Origin: Blastochloris tepida
Lineage (GTDB): Bacteria; Pseudomonadota; Alphaproteobacteria; Rhizobiales; Xanthobacteraceae
Length of the DNA stretch: 64,000 nucleotides
Direction: 5' to 3'
NCBI RefSeq assembly: GCF_003966715.1
Contig: NZ_AP018907.1
Span: 2,840,001-2,904,000 of the forward strand
In this document: piece by piece, positions 1 to 11,439 of the stretch
Position numbering within the stretch: the stretch's first letter is position 1
Layout: the number at the start of each line of letters is the position of its first letter
Notes under the pieces: model-generated
Seen by the model: only the letters and a program-made list of their open reading frames with translations
The model's database searches: none
What the model was told of the DNA's origin: nothing
Program-made: the position numbers and the translations under genes

Positions 1-1
1 C

Positions 2-3034
<3,033 letters not shown>

Positions 3035-3286
3035 TACCCTTTCTCCGGAGCCGCGGCGCGGTCGCAGGACAGCGAAGAGGCCGGGGCAGTGAGGTGTTGA
3101 CGTTCGGGCGATCACGCCGTGATCCCCGAGCGGGTGTGATGCGGGTCACAATGGGCGGCGGCACGGCCGCCGATCGCGTGCCAGCGTCAATATGCGTGAA
3201 TGCCCCGGGCCGAGGATGATTCGGCCGCGGGCGTTTGAGGATTTGTTCGAGCCGCGCCGAAACGGTTGCGCGGCCGCAGGGGGAAA

Positions 3287-3763
3287 ATGATGGAACGTGT
3301 TCCGATGACGGTGGCGGGCTTCAGCGCACTGGAGGCGGAGCTGAAGCACCGCCAGGCGGTGGAGCGGCCCCGGATCATCGAGGCGATCGCCGAGGCGCGC
3401 GCACACGGCGACCTGTCGGAGAACGCCGAGTACCACGCCGCCAAGGAAGCCCAGAGCCACAATGAGGGCCGCATCGCCGAGCTCGAATCGATCATTTCTC
3501 GCGCCGAGGTGATCGACGTCTCCAAGCTGTCGGGCGAGGTCGTCAAGTTCGGCGCCACCGTCAAGCTGATCGACGAGGACAGCGAGGAGGAGAAGGTGTG
3601 GCAGATCGTCGGCGAGCAGGAAGCCGACGCCAAGAAGGGCCGCATCTCCATCACCTCGCCGCTCGCCCGCGCTCTGGTCGGCAAGAAGGTCGGCGCCTCG
3701 GTCGAGGTGAACGCGCCGGGCGGCGCCAAGAGCTACGAGATCGTCGAGGTGCGCTGGGTCTGA
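3287..3763 (+). CDS. greA: transcription elongation factor GreA
   Basis: GreA binds the RNA polymerase secondary channel and stimulates cleavage of backtracked transcripts. The 158-residue protein has the N-terminal coiled-coil domain with the family signature ([23 protein letters not shown] core; the acidic tip residues lie in GDLSENAEY) and the C-terminal FKBP-like domain ending in YEIVEV. The start is the first ATG of an ATGATG pair, preceded by a GGGGGA ribosome site; this gives the usual MxERVPMTVxGF beginning. An upstream in-frame start at 3266 would add seven unusual residues and is less likely. The 250 bases between carB and this gene hold no other gene and probably carry its promoter. 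Confidence 0.96.
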   Translation: MMERVPMTVAGFSALEAELKHRQAVERPRIIEAIAEARAHGDLSENAEYHAAKEAQSHNEGRIAELESIISRAEVIDVSKLSGEVVKFGATVKLIDEDSEEEKVWQIVGEQEADAKKGRISITSPLARALVGKKVGASVEVNAPGGAKSYEIVEVRWV

Positions 3764-3825
3764 TACGCTTCTCCGGCCCTTTGGGCCGCAGAGCCGTTCC
3801 CGGCCGCCGAACTGCGGAGGATGCC

Positions 3826-4338
3826 ATGGTGAATGCCGCTGATCCCCTCACCCGCCGGGCCGCGCTGGCCGCGCTCGGCGGCGCGCTGGCCGCGCTGCCG
3901 GCGCTCGGCCGGCCGGCCGCCGCCCAGACCGGCGCGACGTTCCGCGCCATCAACATCGACACCACGCAACTGGTCGGCCGCGACGCCGTGCTGGTCCGCC
4001 GCAACCTCGCCCGCGACCTGCCGGCGGCGTTCGCCGGGCGGATCACCGGGGCGCGCGGCGCGCCCACTTTGCTGGTGCGGATCACCTCGCTGTCGCTGGG
4101 CTCCTACACCGGCTCGGCCTCCGGCGGCGGCAGCGGCGGCTCCACGGTCGATACCGACTATATGGAGGGCGAGGCGCTGATCGTGCCGGCCGGCAGCAGG
4201 ACGCCGACTGCCCGCGTGCCGATGCTCGCGGCCGTGCCCTCCGCCAGTGCCGGCGCCTGGTACCTGCCGGACAATGAGGAACGCCGCATCGCCTATATCA
4301 GCTCGTTCTTCGCCAGCTGGCTGACCAAGCGCGTGTGA
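3826..4338 (+). CDS. hypothetical exported protein with Tat-type signal
   Basis: I do not recognise a characterised family. The 170-residue product starts at an ATG preceded by CGGAGGA. The N-terminus carries TRRAALAALGGALAALPAL followed by AAAQ, which looks like a twin-arginine or similar signal peptide with cleavage near residue 36. The mature part has a Ser/Gly-rich linker (SGGGSGGS) in the middle and ends in an aromatic segment. A periplasmic or anchored location is inferred only from the signal. It lies 62 bases downstream of greA on the same strand and may be co-transcribed with it. Confidence 0.75.
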   Translation: MVNAADPLTRRAALAALGGALAALPALGRPAAAQTGATFRAINIDTTQLVGRDAVLVRRNLARDLPAAFAGRITGARGAPTLLVRITSLSLGSYTGSASGGGSGGSTVDTDYMEGEALIVPAGSRTPTARVPMLAAVPSASAGAWYLPDNEERRIAYISSFFASWLTKRV

Positions 4339-4735
4339 TTGGCCGGCGCGATCGGCGGCCTGAGGCGGTTTCCGGCCGATCCAGCCGGAAACCCCATTCC
4401 GATCGCCGAGAAAACCGTTTTAAATCAAAGATTTTGACAAGATCGATTCCGGGATTCCTTTGGGATCGTCCGGCCCTCGCTCACGCGTTCGTTAATTGCC
4501 CGAAGGTCAATGCGGCGGTTGAATGATGCCGCAGCCTGCCCGTTCTCCGCGAGGCGGCCGGTTCCGGCCCGCCTGCGAGGAAGCAGGCATGGCTGTGTGG
4601 CGCGTCCCGCGTCGCCTGCGCGGGCCGGCCGCGCTGGTGGCTCGGCCCATGACGGCTTGAAACCGCATGACGACTTGAAACCGCATGACGACCCGGAAAC
4701 CGTAGGACACGACTCGCGATTCGACGGAGGTGCCG
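4339..4735. other. intergenic region with a palindromic repeat and an 18-nt tandem repeat
   Basis: No convincing gene. Near 4371-4396 there is a dyad of the form gtttccggc...gccggaaac, a motif that recurs elsewhere in the window (about 22130-22245). At 4651-4686 an 18-nt unit containing cttgaaaccgcat is repeated twice in tandem with one mismatch. The promoter of the following methyltransferase gene must lie here but I cannot place it. Confidence 0.5.
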
Positions 4736-5995
4736 ATGGACGGCCTGCTCCGGCGCATGTTCGAGGCAATGGTCACGACCGGCCAGCTCACGGTGGTGAC
4801 CGCGCGGGGGCGGCGCTATCGCTTCGGGGACGGCACGCCCCCGGAGGTGGCGATCCGCTTCACCAGCCCCGGCTGGCAGCTTGCGGTGCTGGCCGATCCC
4901 GAGCTCAAGCTCGGCGAAGCCTTCATGGAGGGCGGCCTCGTCGTCGAGACCGGCTCGATCGCCGATCTCCTGGCGCTGACCATGGCGCGCTCGGTTGCCG
5001 GCGAGCGGCGGCTGCCGCTGGCGCCGCTTCTGGCCGTGGCGCGCCGTGCGGTGCGCCGGCTGGGACAAGCCAATTGGCGGCGGCGGGCGCGGGCCAATGT
5101 CCACCATCATTACGATCTCGACGACCGGCTCTACAGCCTGTTCCTCGATCCCGACCGGCAATATTCCTGCGCCTATTTCGAGATGCCCGGACAGAGCCTG
5201 GAGGCGGCCCAGCTCGCCAAGAAGCGCCACATCGCCGCGAAGCTGCTGGTCGAGCCCGGCCAGTGGGTGCTCGACATCGGCTCGGGCTGGGGCTGGCTTG
5301 CGCTCTATCTCGCAAGCGTCGCCGGGGCCAGGGTGCGCGGTATCACGCTGTCCGACCACCAGTTCGCCATCGCCCGCCAGCGCGCCGCCGACAGCGGGCT
5401 CGGCGAGCGGATCGAATTCGCGCTCGAAGACTATCGCGATACCAGAGGCCGGTTCGACCGCATCGTCTCGGTCGGGATGCTGGAGCATGTCGGCATCGGC
5501 TACCTTCCGGCGTTCTTCGCCAAGGCGTTCGAGCTCTTGGCCGAGGACGGCGTCTGCCTCGTCCACGCCATCGGCCGCTCGGAGGGGCCGGGCGTCACCA
5601 ATCCCTGGATCGCCAAACACATCTTCCCCGGCGTCTATGTGCCGGCGCTGTCGGAGCTGATGCCGGCGGTGGAGCGCGCGGGCTTCCTCGTCGCCGACAT
5701 CGAGATCCTGCGGCTGCACTATGCCGACACTTTGAAGGCGTGGCGCGAGCGCTTCCTCGCCCGCCGCGACGAGGCGCGCCGCCTCTATGACGAGCGCTTC
5801 TGCCGGATGTGGGAGTTCTACCTCGCCTCGTGCGAGATGGCCTTCCGCCACCACGGGATGATGGTGTTCCAAATCCAGTTGGTCAAACGCGAGGGCGTGG
5901 TGCCGCCCACCCGCCGCTACATCGCCGATCGCGAGGCCCGCCTCAGCGCCGCCGAGCGCGAGGGCCGGCCGCAACTGCGGCTGGCGGGGACCTGA
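4736..5995 (+). CDS. cyclopropane-fatty-acyl-phospholipid synthase family methyltransferase
   Basis: SAM-dependent methyltransferase of the CFAS family, which adds a methylene group across double bonds of membrane phospholipid acyl chains. The 419-residue protein has an N-terminal lipid-binding region, then HHHYDLDDRLYSLFLD and YSCAYFE, which are family hallmarks. The SAM motif VLDIGSGWGWLAL lies near residue 178. VGMLEHVG and the C-terminal FQIQLVK segment also match. The start is the ATG preceded by GGAGG at five bases; a GTG six bases upstream overlaps that ribosome site and is rejected. This could be Cfa itself or one of the paralogues common in alphaproteobacteria, so no symbol is assigned. 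Confidence 0.9.
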   Translation: MDGLLRRMFEAMVTTGQLTVVTARGRRYRFGDGTPPEVAIRFTSPGWQLAVLADPELKLGEAFMEGGLVVETGSIADLLALTMARSVAGERRLPLAPLLAVARRAVRRLGQANWRRRARANVHHHYDLDDRLYSLFLDPDRQYSCAYFEMPGQSLEAAQLAKKRHIAAKLLVEPGQWVLDIGSGWGWLALYLASVAGARVRGITLSDHQFAIARQRAADSGLGERIEFALEDYRDTRGRFDRIVSVGMLEHVGIGYLPAFFAKAFELLAEDGVCLVHAIGRSEGPGVTNPWIAKHIFPGVYVPALSELMPAVERAGFLVADIEILRLHYADTLKAWRERFLARRDEARRLYDERFCRMWEFYLASCEMAFRHHGMMVFQIQLVKREGVVPPTRRYIADREARLSAAEREGRPQLRLAGT

Positions 5996-6137
5996 TCGAT
6001 TCGGCTCCGAATCGATCGCGGGCGGCCGCGCGACAGTCAAGCGCGGCCGGCCCCGCTTTGCGTGATTCCGGTGCGCATGTGGATTGCGGGGCGTTGCGCA
6101 GGATGATTCCCTGACGACCGCGGCGGCGTGCTAAGCC

Positions 6138-7652
6138 ATGATCCCAGCGTTGGATGATGGCATGGCTGTCGAATCGTTTGCCCGCAAAACGCAAGGCCCC
6201 GATCCGCTCTACCGGGCGGCGCCGCACAATGTCGAGGTCGAGCAGGCGCTGCTCGGCGCGGTGCTGGTGAACAACGAGGCGTTCTATCGCGTCTCGGACT
6301 TCCTGGAGCCGAAGCACTTCTTCGAGCCGCTGCACCAGTCGATCTTCGAGGTGTGCGCCCAGCTCATCCGCGCCGGCAAGGTGGCGACCCCGGTCACCGT
6401 CAAGACCTTCCTGCCGGCCGATGCCGACATCGGCGGGCTGACGGTGGCGCAGTATCTGTCGCGCCTGGCCGCGGAAGCCACCACCGTCATCAATGCGGCC
6501 GATTACGGCCGGGTGATCTACGACCTCGCCACGCGGCGCGAACTGATCCGCATCGGCGAGGACATGGTCAACATCGCCTATGACGCGCCGGTGGACATGC
6601 CGCCCAACGACCAGATCGAGGACGCCGAGCGGCGCCTCTACGAGCTGGCCGAGACCGGGCGCTATGACGGCGGCTTCCTGCGCTTCTCGGACGCTCTGAA
6701 GGAGGCGATCGACATGGCCGGCCGCGCCTATCAGCGCGACGGTCACCTCTCCGGTCTCGCCTCCGGGCTCGACGATCTCGATTCGCTGATGGGCGGGCTG
6801 CAGCCGTCCGACCTCGTCATCCTCGCCGGCCGCCCCGGCATGGGCAAGACGGCGCTTGCCACCAACATCGCCTACAATGTCGCCGCCAATTATCACGGCC
6901 GGCCGCGGCCCGACGGCTCGATCGAGACGGTAGCCGGCGGCATCGTCGGCTTCTTCTCGCTGGAAATGTCGGCCGAGCAGCTCGCCACCCGCGTGCTCGC
7001 CGAGCAGTCGGCGATCCCGTCCTCGAAGATCCGCCGCGGCGACATCTCGGATGCCGATTTCGGCAAGCTCGCCGCCGCCGCCCAGGTGATGCAGGCGATC
7101 CCGCTCTATATCGACGACACCGGCGGCATCTCGATCGCCCAGCTCACCGCGCGCGCACGGCGGCTCAAGCGCCAGCGCGGGCTCGATTTGATGATCGTCG
7201 ACTATCTGCAGCTGCTGTCGGGCTCCTCGAAGCGCGCCAGCGAAGGCCGCGTGCAGGAGGTGACCGAGATCACCACCGGCCTCAAGGCGCTGGCCAAGGA
7301 GCTCGCCGTGCCGATCGTCGCGCTGTCGCAGCTGTCGCGTCAGGTCGAGAACCGCGAGGACAAGCGGCCGCAGCTTTCGGACCTGCGTGAATCCGGCTCG
7401 ATCGAGCAGGACGCCGACGTCGTGCTGTTCGTGTTCCGCGAGGAATATTACCTCAAGGGCAAGGAGCCGCGGCAGGGCACCGAGGAATGGTTCAAGTGGG
7501 AGCAGGATCTCGCCGCGGTGAAGGGCACCGCCGAGGTGATCATCGGCAAGCAGCGCCACGGCCCCACCGGTACGGTGAAGCTGCACTTCGAGTCCGAGTA
7601 CACGCGCTTCTCCACCCTCGCGCGCACCGACCATCTGCCCGACCGGCGCTGA
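6138..7652 (+). CDS. dnaB: replicative DNA helicase DnaB
   Basis: Hexameric 5'-3' replicative helicase that unwinds DNA at the fork. The 504-residue protein has the N-terminal DnaB domain (HNVEVEQALLGAVLVNNEAF) and the RecA-like C-terminal ATPase: Walker A GRPGMGKTALA near residue 231, Walker B region MIVDYLQLLSG near residue 352, and the DLRESGSIEQDADVV motif. No intein is present. The start is uncertain: an in-frame ATG at 6162 gives MAVESFARK and neither site has a strong ribosome-binding sequence. Confidence 0.96.
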   Translation: MIPALDDGMAVESFARKTQGPDPLYRAAPHNVEVEQALLGAVLVNNEAFYRVSDFLEPKHFFEPLHQSIFEVCAQLIRAGKVATPVTVKTFLPADADIGGLTVAQYLSRLAAEATTVINAADYGRVIYDLATRRELIRIGEDMVNIAYDAPVDMPPNDQIEDAERRLYELAETGRYDGGFLRFSDALKEAIDMAGRAYQRDGHLSGLASGLDDLDSLMGGLQPSDLVILAGRPGMGKTALATNIAYNVAANYHGRPRPDGSIETVAGGIVGFFSLEMSAEQLATRVLAEQSAIPSSKIRRGDISDADFGKLAAAAQVMQAIPLYIDDTGGISIAQLTARARRLKRQRGLDLMIVDYLQLLSGSSKRASEGRVQEVTEITTGLKALAKELAVPIVALSQLSRQVENREDKRPQLSDLRESGSIEQDADVVLFVFREEYYLKGKEPRQGTEEWFKWEQDLAAVKGTAEVIIGKQRHGPTGTVKLHFESEYTRFSTLARTDHLPDRR

Positions 7653-7778
7653 GCGGGGCCGCGGGCGTCAGACGGTTTCGGGGGAAGGTGGCGGTTCTTC
7701 CCTCTCCCCTTGCGGGAGAAGGAAAGAGCGCGGCTCCCGGCCCGCCAACGGTTTCGAGCCGATCAAACGGAAACCGTA

Positions 7779-8879
7779 TCACCCCTCGCTCTTGCTGCCG
7801 GCGAGCAGGCCCGCGACCCATTGGCTCGCCGGGTACTGCTCGCACACGGTGATCAGCGCGATCACGATCGGCACGCCGATGAAGGCGCCGGCGATGCCCC
7901 ACAGGAAGCTCCACAGGAACACCGCGAGCAGCACGATGAACGGCGAGATCGACAGTGCGCTGCCGGCCACCCGCGGCTCCAGATAGCTGCCGACGACGAA
8001 CTGGATGATGTTGAGCCCGGCGAACACGCCGAGCGCCACCTGCCACGATTCGAAATGCACCAGCGCGAACAGCGTCGGCGCCAGCGTGGCGATGAACGAG
8101 CCGATGAACGGAATGTAGTTCAGCGCGAACGCGATCACGCCCCATTCGGCGGCGAGCGGCAGGCCGATGAGCGAGCTGAACGCCCACACCAGCGCGCCGG
8201 TCATCACGCTCATCGCCGTGCGCACCAGCATGTATTTCTGCAGCTTGGCGGCGGTCTTGGCTGCGGCCGCCACCACGGCCTCGCCGGCCGCGCGGTTCCT
8301 CATCGCCCGCAGCTTCGCGGCGGTCTCCTCCACCTCCAGCAGCCCGAGAATGAGGAACACCGCCACCACCACCGAGAAGCTGACGATGCTCTGCAGCCGC
8401 GCGCCGATGCTCTGCACCGTGCGCACCATCCACGACACGCTGAACACGTCGGAGAAGACGCCGGCCACCGCGAAGCCATGGCCTTCGAGCCATTCGACGC
8501 CCTGCAGATAGAGCGCCTGGAAGCGCGCCGAATCCGCCAGCAGCCAGCGCGCCGCGCGGCCGAACCCCCAGCCGATCAGCGTGCCGAGCACGGCGAGCAC
8601 CACCACCACCACCACCACGGTGACGGCCATCGCCGCGAGCCTGGGGATGCGCGCCTGCAGGCCCGACTGCAGCGGCCACACCAGCGCGATGATGAACAGC
8701 GCGAACACCACCGGCGCCAGGATCACCTCGCCGTAATAGAGCGCGATCAGCACCAGGATGGCGGTGCAGACGGCAAGCAGCGTGATGGAGCCGCGCCGGC
8801 TTGCGTCGCCGCCGGCAGAAGGCGGAACAGGCGTCTGCGTGCTGTCGATCGTCGCGATGGGGCTGTCGGTTGTCTGCAT
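7779..8879 (-). CDS. AI-2E family transporter (PerM/TqsA-type permease)
   Basis: Multi-pass inner-membrane protein of the AI-2E transporter family, whose members export small molecules or act as ion antiporters; substrate is not predictable here. The 366-residue product has about eight hydrophobic segments, including two near the N-terminus, a long soluble region after GWGFGRAARWLL, and the conserved C-terminal core FALNYIPFIGSFIATLAP followed by LEPRVAG. I placed the start at the ATG giving MQTTDSPIA; a longer frame extends to 8957 but adds a basic low-complexity stretch. It is divergent from the Mrp operon, leaving about 200 bases that probably hold both promoters. Confidence 0.85.
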   Translation of the reverse strand: MQTTDSPIATIDSTQTPVPPSAGGDASRRGSITLLAVCTAILVLIALYYGEVILAPVVFALFIIALVWPLQSGLQARIPRLAAMAVTVVVVVVVLAVLGTLIGWGFGRAARWLLADSARFQALYLQGVEWLEGHGFAVAGVFSDVFSVSWMVRTVQSIGARLQSIVSFSVVVAVFLILGLLEVEETAAKLRAMRNRAAGEAVVAAAAKTAAKLQKYMLVRTAMSVMTGALVWAFSSLIGLPLAAEWGVIAFALNYIPFIGSFIATLAPTLFALVHFESWQVALGVFAGLNIIQFVVGSYLEPRVAGSALSISPFIVLLAVFLWSFLWGIAGAFIGVPIVIALITVCEQYPASQWVAGLLAGSKSEG

Positions 8880-9077
8880 GTCCGGGCCGTGCTTTGGAGG
8901 CGAAATTGCGGTCCGCCCAAGCGCGGATCGCGCGGGCGAAGTCGCGGATCGGACCACAAACCGGCGGCGCGTTCAATCGGCGGCATGCGCGCTGGTGAAA
9001 GCGGCGCCTGTCGATTAGCATGCTGGGGCCGGCCCGTCCGGCCATGTCTCGTGCGGAACCTTTTCGCGGGCGGCGCA

Positions 9078-9602
9078 GTGGATCAGTCGGATTCGAGATC
9101 GGGCCGCCGCGGGCGGACCGCCGCGGTTCGGGCCGGCGTGCTGGCGCTGCTGTGGATCGCCATCGCCGGCACGGACCCGTTCGACCTCACGGCGGGAGTC
9201 CTCGCCGTCGCGCTCGCCACCGTCGCGCTCGCCACCTGGGCAAGCCTTGCGCTGATGCCGCCGAGCGGGCTGCACATGACGCCGCTTGCCACACTCGGCT
9301 ACGGGCTTCGGCTGTTCGGCCAGTCGATCCTCGCCGGCATCGACGTGGCGCGCCGCGCGCTCGATCCCAGGCCGCTGCCGGCCGCCGGCTTCGTCCTGCA
9401 CCCGACGTGCCTGCCGGCGGGGAGCGTGCGCAGCGCCTTCTGCACCACCGTCTGCCTCGTGCCCGGCACGCTGCCGGCCGGCACCGATGCTGAGGGCCGC
9501 CTCGTCGTCCACTGCCTCGACGTCGCCCAGCCGGTGGCCGAGCAGCTTGCGAGCGAGGAGGCGCGCTTCCGCCGCACCTTCGCCGGAGGCGGCGATGTAT
9601 AG
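9078..9602 (+). CDS. mrpE: Na+/H+ antiporter subunit E (MrpE/MnhE)
   Basis: First gene of the Mrp (multisubunit cation/proton antiporter) operon. The 174-residue product starts at a GTG and has two hydrophobic stretches, then the MrpE core (ALDPRPLPAAGFV, TTVCLVPGTLP, LVVHCLDV), which is recognisable from the family. Its stop overlaps the mrpF start, indicating translational coupling. The GTG start is chosen because the frame upstream runs antisense through the AI-2E permease gene and is unlikely to be coding; no strong ribosome site is seen, so the exact start is uncertain. Confidence 0.85.
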   Translation: MDQSDSRSGRRGRTAAVRAGVLALLWIAIAGTDPFDLTAGVLAVALATVALATWASLALMPPSGLHMTPLATLGYGLRLFGQSILAGIDVARRALDPRPLPAAGFVLHPTCLPAGSVRSAFCTTVCLVPGTLPAGTDAEGRLVVHCLDVAQPVAEQLASEEARFRRTFAGGGDV

Positions 9603-9864
9603 CTTCATGCTGGGAGCCGCCGGCTTCGTGCTGGTCGTGGTGGCGCTGGGGCTCGCCCGCGTGCTGCGCGGCCCCGGCCGCGCCGACCGCATGATGGCGA
9701 TGCAGCTGCTCGGCACCGGCGGCATCGCCGTGCTGCTGCTGTTCTCCATCGCCAATTCGCTCTATGCGGTGGTGGACGTGGCGCTGGTGCTGGCGGTGCT
9801 GTCGGTGTTCGCCTCGGTCGCGCTGGTCGAGACCGCGCCGCCGGACTCCGGAGACGCGGCGTGA
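9595..9864 (+). CDS. mrpF: Na+/H+ antiporter subunit F (MrpF/MnhF)
   Basis: Small three-helix membrane subunit of the Mrp antiporter, 89 residues. It has the typical arrangement of an N-terminal helix, a loop with RVLRGPGRADRMMAMQLLG, then two helices (VLLLFSIANSLYAVVDVALVLAVLS). It begins within the last codons of mrpE and ends over the start of mrpG. Confidence 0.9.
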   Translation: MYSFMLGAAGFVLVVVALGLARVLRGPGRADRMMAMQLLGTGGIAVLLLFSIANSLYAVVDVALVLAVLSVFASVALVETAPPDSGDAA

Positions 9865-10181
9865 CCGGCCTGCTGCTCGACATCGCCTCGGTCGTCGCCA
9901 TTGCCGGCGGCGCCTTCTTCTTTCTTGCCGGCACCGTGGGGCTGTTGCGCTTTCCCGATACGCTGTCGCGCCTGCACGCACTCACCAAGGCCGATACGCT
10001 CGGGCTCGGGCTGATCGTGCTCGGCCTGCTGCCGACAGTCGACAGCGCGGTCACCGGCGCCAAGCTCGTCGCCATCTGGCTCCTGGTGCAACTGGCCGGC
10101 GCCAGCGTGGCGCAGCTCATCGCCCGCGCGGCGCGCCAAGACGCGCCACAGGACGTGCGACAGGACGGGCCGCCGTCATGA
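9861..10181 (+). CDS. mrpG: Na+/H+ antiporter subunit G (MrpG/MnhG)
   Basis: Small three-helix membrane subunit of the Mrp antiporter, 106 residues, GTG start overlapping the mrpF stop (GTGA). The signature LLRFPDTLSRLHALTKADTLG is characteristic of MrpG. The C-terminal tail after the last helix is hydrophilic. The stop overlaps the following ATG (ATGA). Confidence 0.92.
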   Translation: MTGLLLDIASVVAIAGGAFFFLAGTVGLLRFPDTLSRLHALTKADTLGLGLIVLGLLPTVDSAVTGAKLVAIWLLVQLAGASVAQLIARAARQDAPQDVRQDGPPS

Positions 10182-11140
10182 CCGCAGGCCTTTCCGCCGG
10201 GATCGCCGTCGATATCGGCCTCGCCGCGCTGGTGGCGGCGATGGCGCTGTGGACCATCACCGTGCGCGACGCCTATGCCGCGGTCATCGGCTTCATCGGC
10301 TACGGCCTGCTGCTGGCGCTGGTGTGGGTGCGGCTCGACGCGGTCGATGTGGCGCTGACCGAGGCGGCGATCGGCGGCGGCGTCACCGGCGTGCTGCTGC
10401 TGCGCGCGGTCGGCGCGCTGCACCGCGGCGCGGCGCCGCTGGAGGATGGCCCGCCCCCCGGCCCGGCGACGCGGCGCATCGCGGCGCTGGCCTGCGCGGC
10501 GGTGGCGGCGGGGCTCGCTCTTGTCGTGCTCGGCGTCTCCGGCCCGGCGCCGACCCTGGCGCCGCTGGCGGCCGAGCACCTGCCGGCGACCGGGCTGGAG
10601 AACCCGGTGACCGGCGTGCTGCTCGCCTTTCGCGCGCTCGATACGCTGCTGGAGAAGGTGGTGCTGCTGTTGGCGCTGATCGGCATCTGGTCGCTGGCGC
10701 CGGATGGCGTCTGGGGCGGACGCCCCACCCTCGGCCGCCCCGGCCAAGCCAGCGACACGCTGCGCTTCCTGGCCCAGCTTCTGCCGCCGGTCGGCATCGT
10801 CGCCGGCATCCATGTGCTGTGGGTGGGCGCCGACGCCCCCGGCGGCGCCTTCCAGGGCGGGGCGGTGCTCGCCGCCATGTGGATCCTGGCGATGATGGCC
10901 GGGCTCGCGCCGGTGCCGGCGATCGGCCGGCCGTGGCTGCGGGCAGCACTGGTCGTCGGCCCTCTGGCGTTCCTCGCAGTGGGGGTTGCCGGCATCTTCA
11001 TTGCCGACGGCTTCCTCGCCTATCCGCCCGCCTTCGCCAAGCCGCTGATCCTGGCCATCGAGGCGGCGATCACGCTGTCGATCGCGGTGACGCTGGCGAT
11101 GATGGTGGCGGGCCCGCCGCAACGGCCGGACGCGCCATGA
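10178..11140 (+). CDS. mrpB: Na+/H+ antiporter MrpB-like subunit (DUF4040 plus MnhB domains)
   Basis: The 320-residue membrane protein combines two parts normally placed at the end of MrpA and in MrpB. The N-terminal ~90 residues (RDAYAAVIGFIGYGLLLALVWVRLDAVDVALTEAAIGGG, in which the acidic residues of the VALTEAAIG helix are typical) match the DUF4040 segment. The C-terminal ~180 residues (VGIVAGIHVLWVGADAPGGAFQGG) match MnhB. It is flanked by four-base ATGA overlaps on both sides, so the operon is tightly coupled. The fused layout fits an operon that lacks a full-length mrpA. Confidence 0.85.
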   Translation: MTAGLSAGIAVDIGLAALVAAMALWTITVRDAYAAVIGFIGYGLLLALVWVRLDAVDVALTEAAIGGGVTGVLLLRAVGALHRGAAPLEDGPPPGPATRRIAALACAAVAAGLALVVLGVSGPAPTLAPLAAEHLPATGLENPVTGVLLAFRALDTLLEKVVLLLALIGIWSLAPDGVWGGRPTLGRPGQASDTLRFLAQLLPPVGIVAGIHVLWVGADAPGGAFQGGAVLAAMWILAMMAGLAPVPAIGRPWLRAALVVGPLAFLAVGVAGIFIADGFLAYPPAFAKPLILAIEAAITLSIAVTLAMMVAGPPQRPDAP

Positions 11141-11439
11141 CGATGACGGTGTTCGGCCTGTGCGGCGCGGCGCTGGTGGGCATCGGCCTCTACGGCCTGA
11201 TCGTCCAGACCCAGCCGCTGCGCCGCATCCTCGCCTTCAACCTGCTCGGCGGCGGCGTGTTCCTGCTGTTCGGGGTGATCGCCCGGCGCGGCGCGATCGA
11301 CGGGCTCGGCAGCGATCCGGTGCCGCAGGCCATGGTCATCACCGGCATCGTGGTGGCTTTCTCCGCCACCGCGCTCGCCATCTCCCTGGTGGTGCGGCTG
11401 AAGGAGACCGGGCGCGAGGACGACGAGGGGAGCGCGTGA
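11137..11439 (+). CDS. mrpC: Na+/H+ antiporter subunit C (MrpC/MnhC)
   Basis: Small NuoK-like membrane subunit, 100 residues and three helices. The sequence IGLYGLIVQTQPLRRILAFN and DPVPQAMVITGIVVAFSATA are typical of MrpC, which resembles complex I subunit NuoK. The start lies in an ATGA overlap with the upstream gene, and the stop overlaps the mrpD start. Confidence 0.92.
   Translation: MTMTVFGLCGAALVGIGLYGLIVQTQPLRRILAFNLLGGGVFLLFGVIARRGAIDGLGSDPVPQAMVITGIVVAFSATALAISLVVRLKETGREDDEGSA

Noticed and set aside
5943-7634. 563-codon open frame antisense to dnaB
   Set aside because: DnaB motifs on the plus strand are certain; the opposite frame has no family features.
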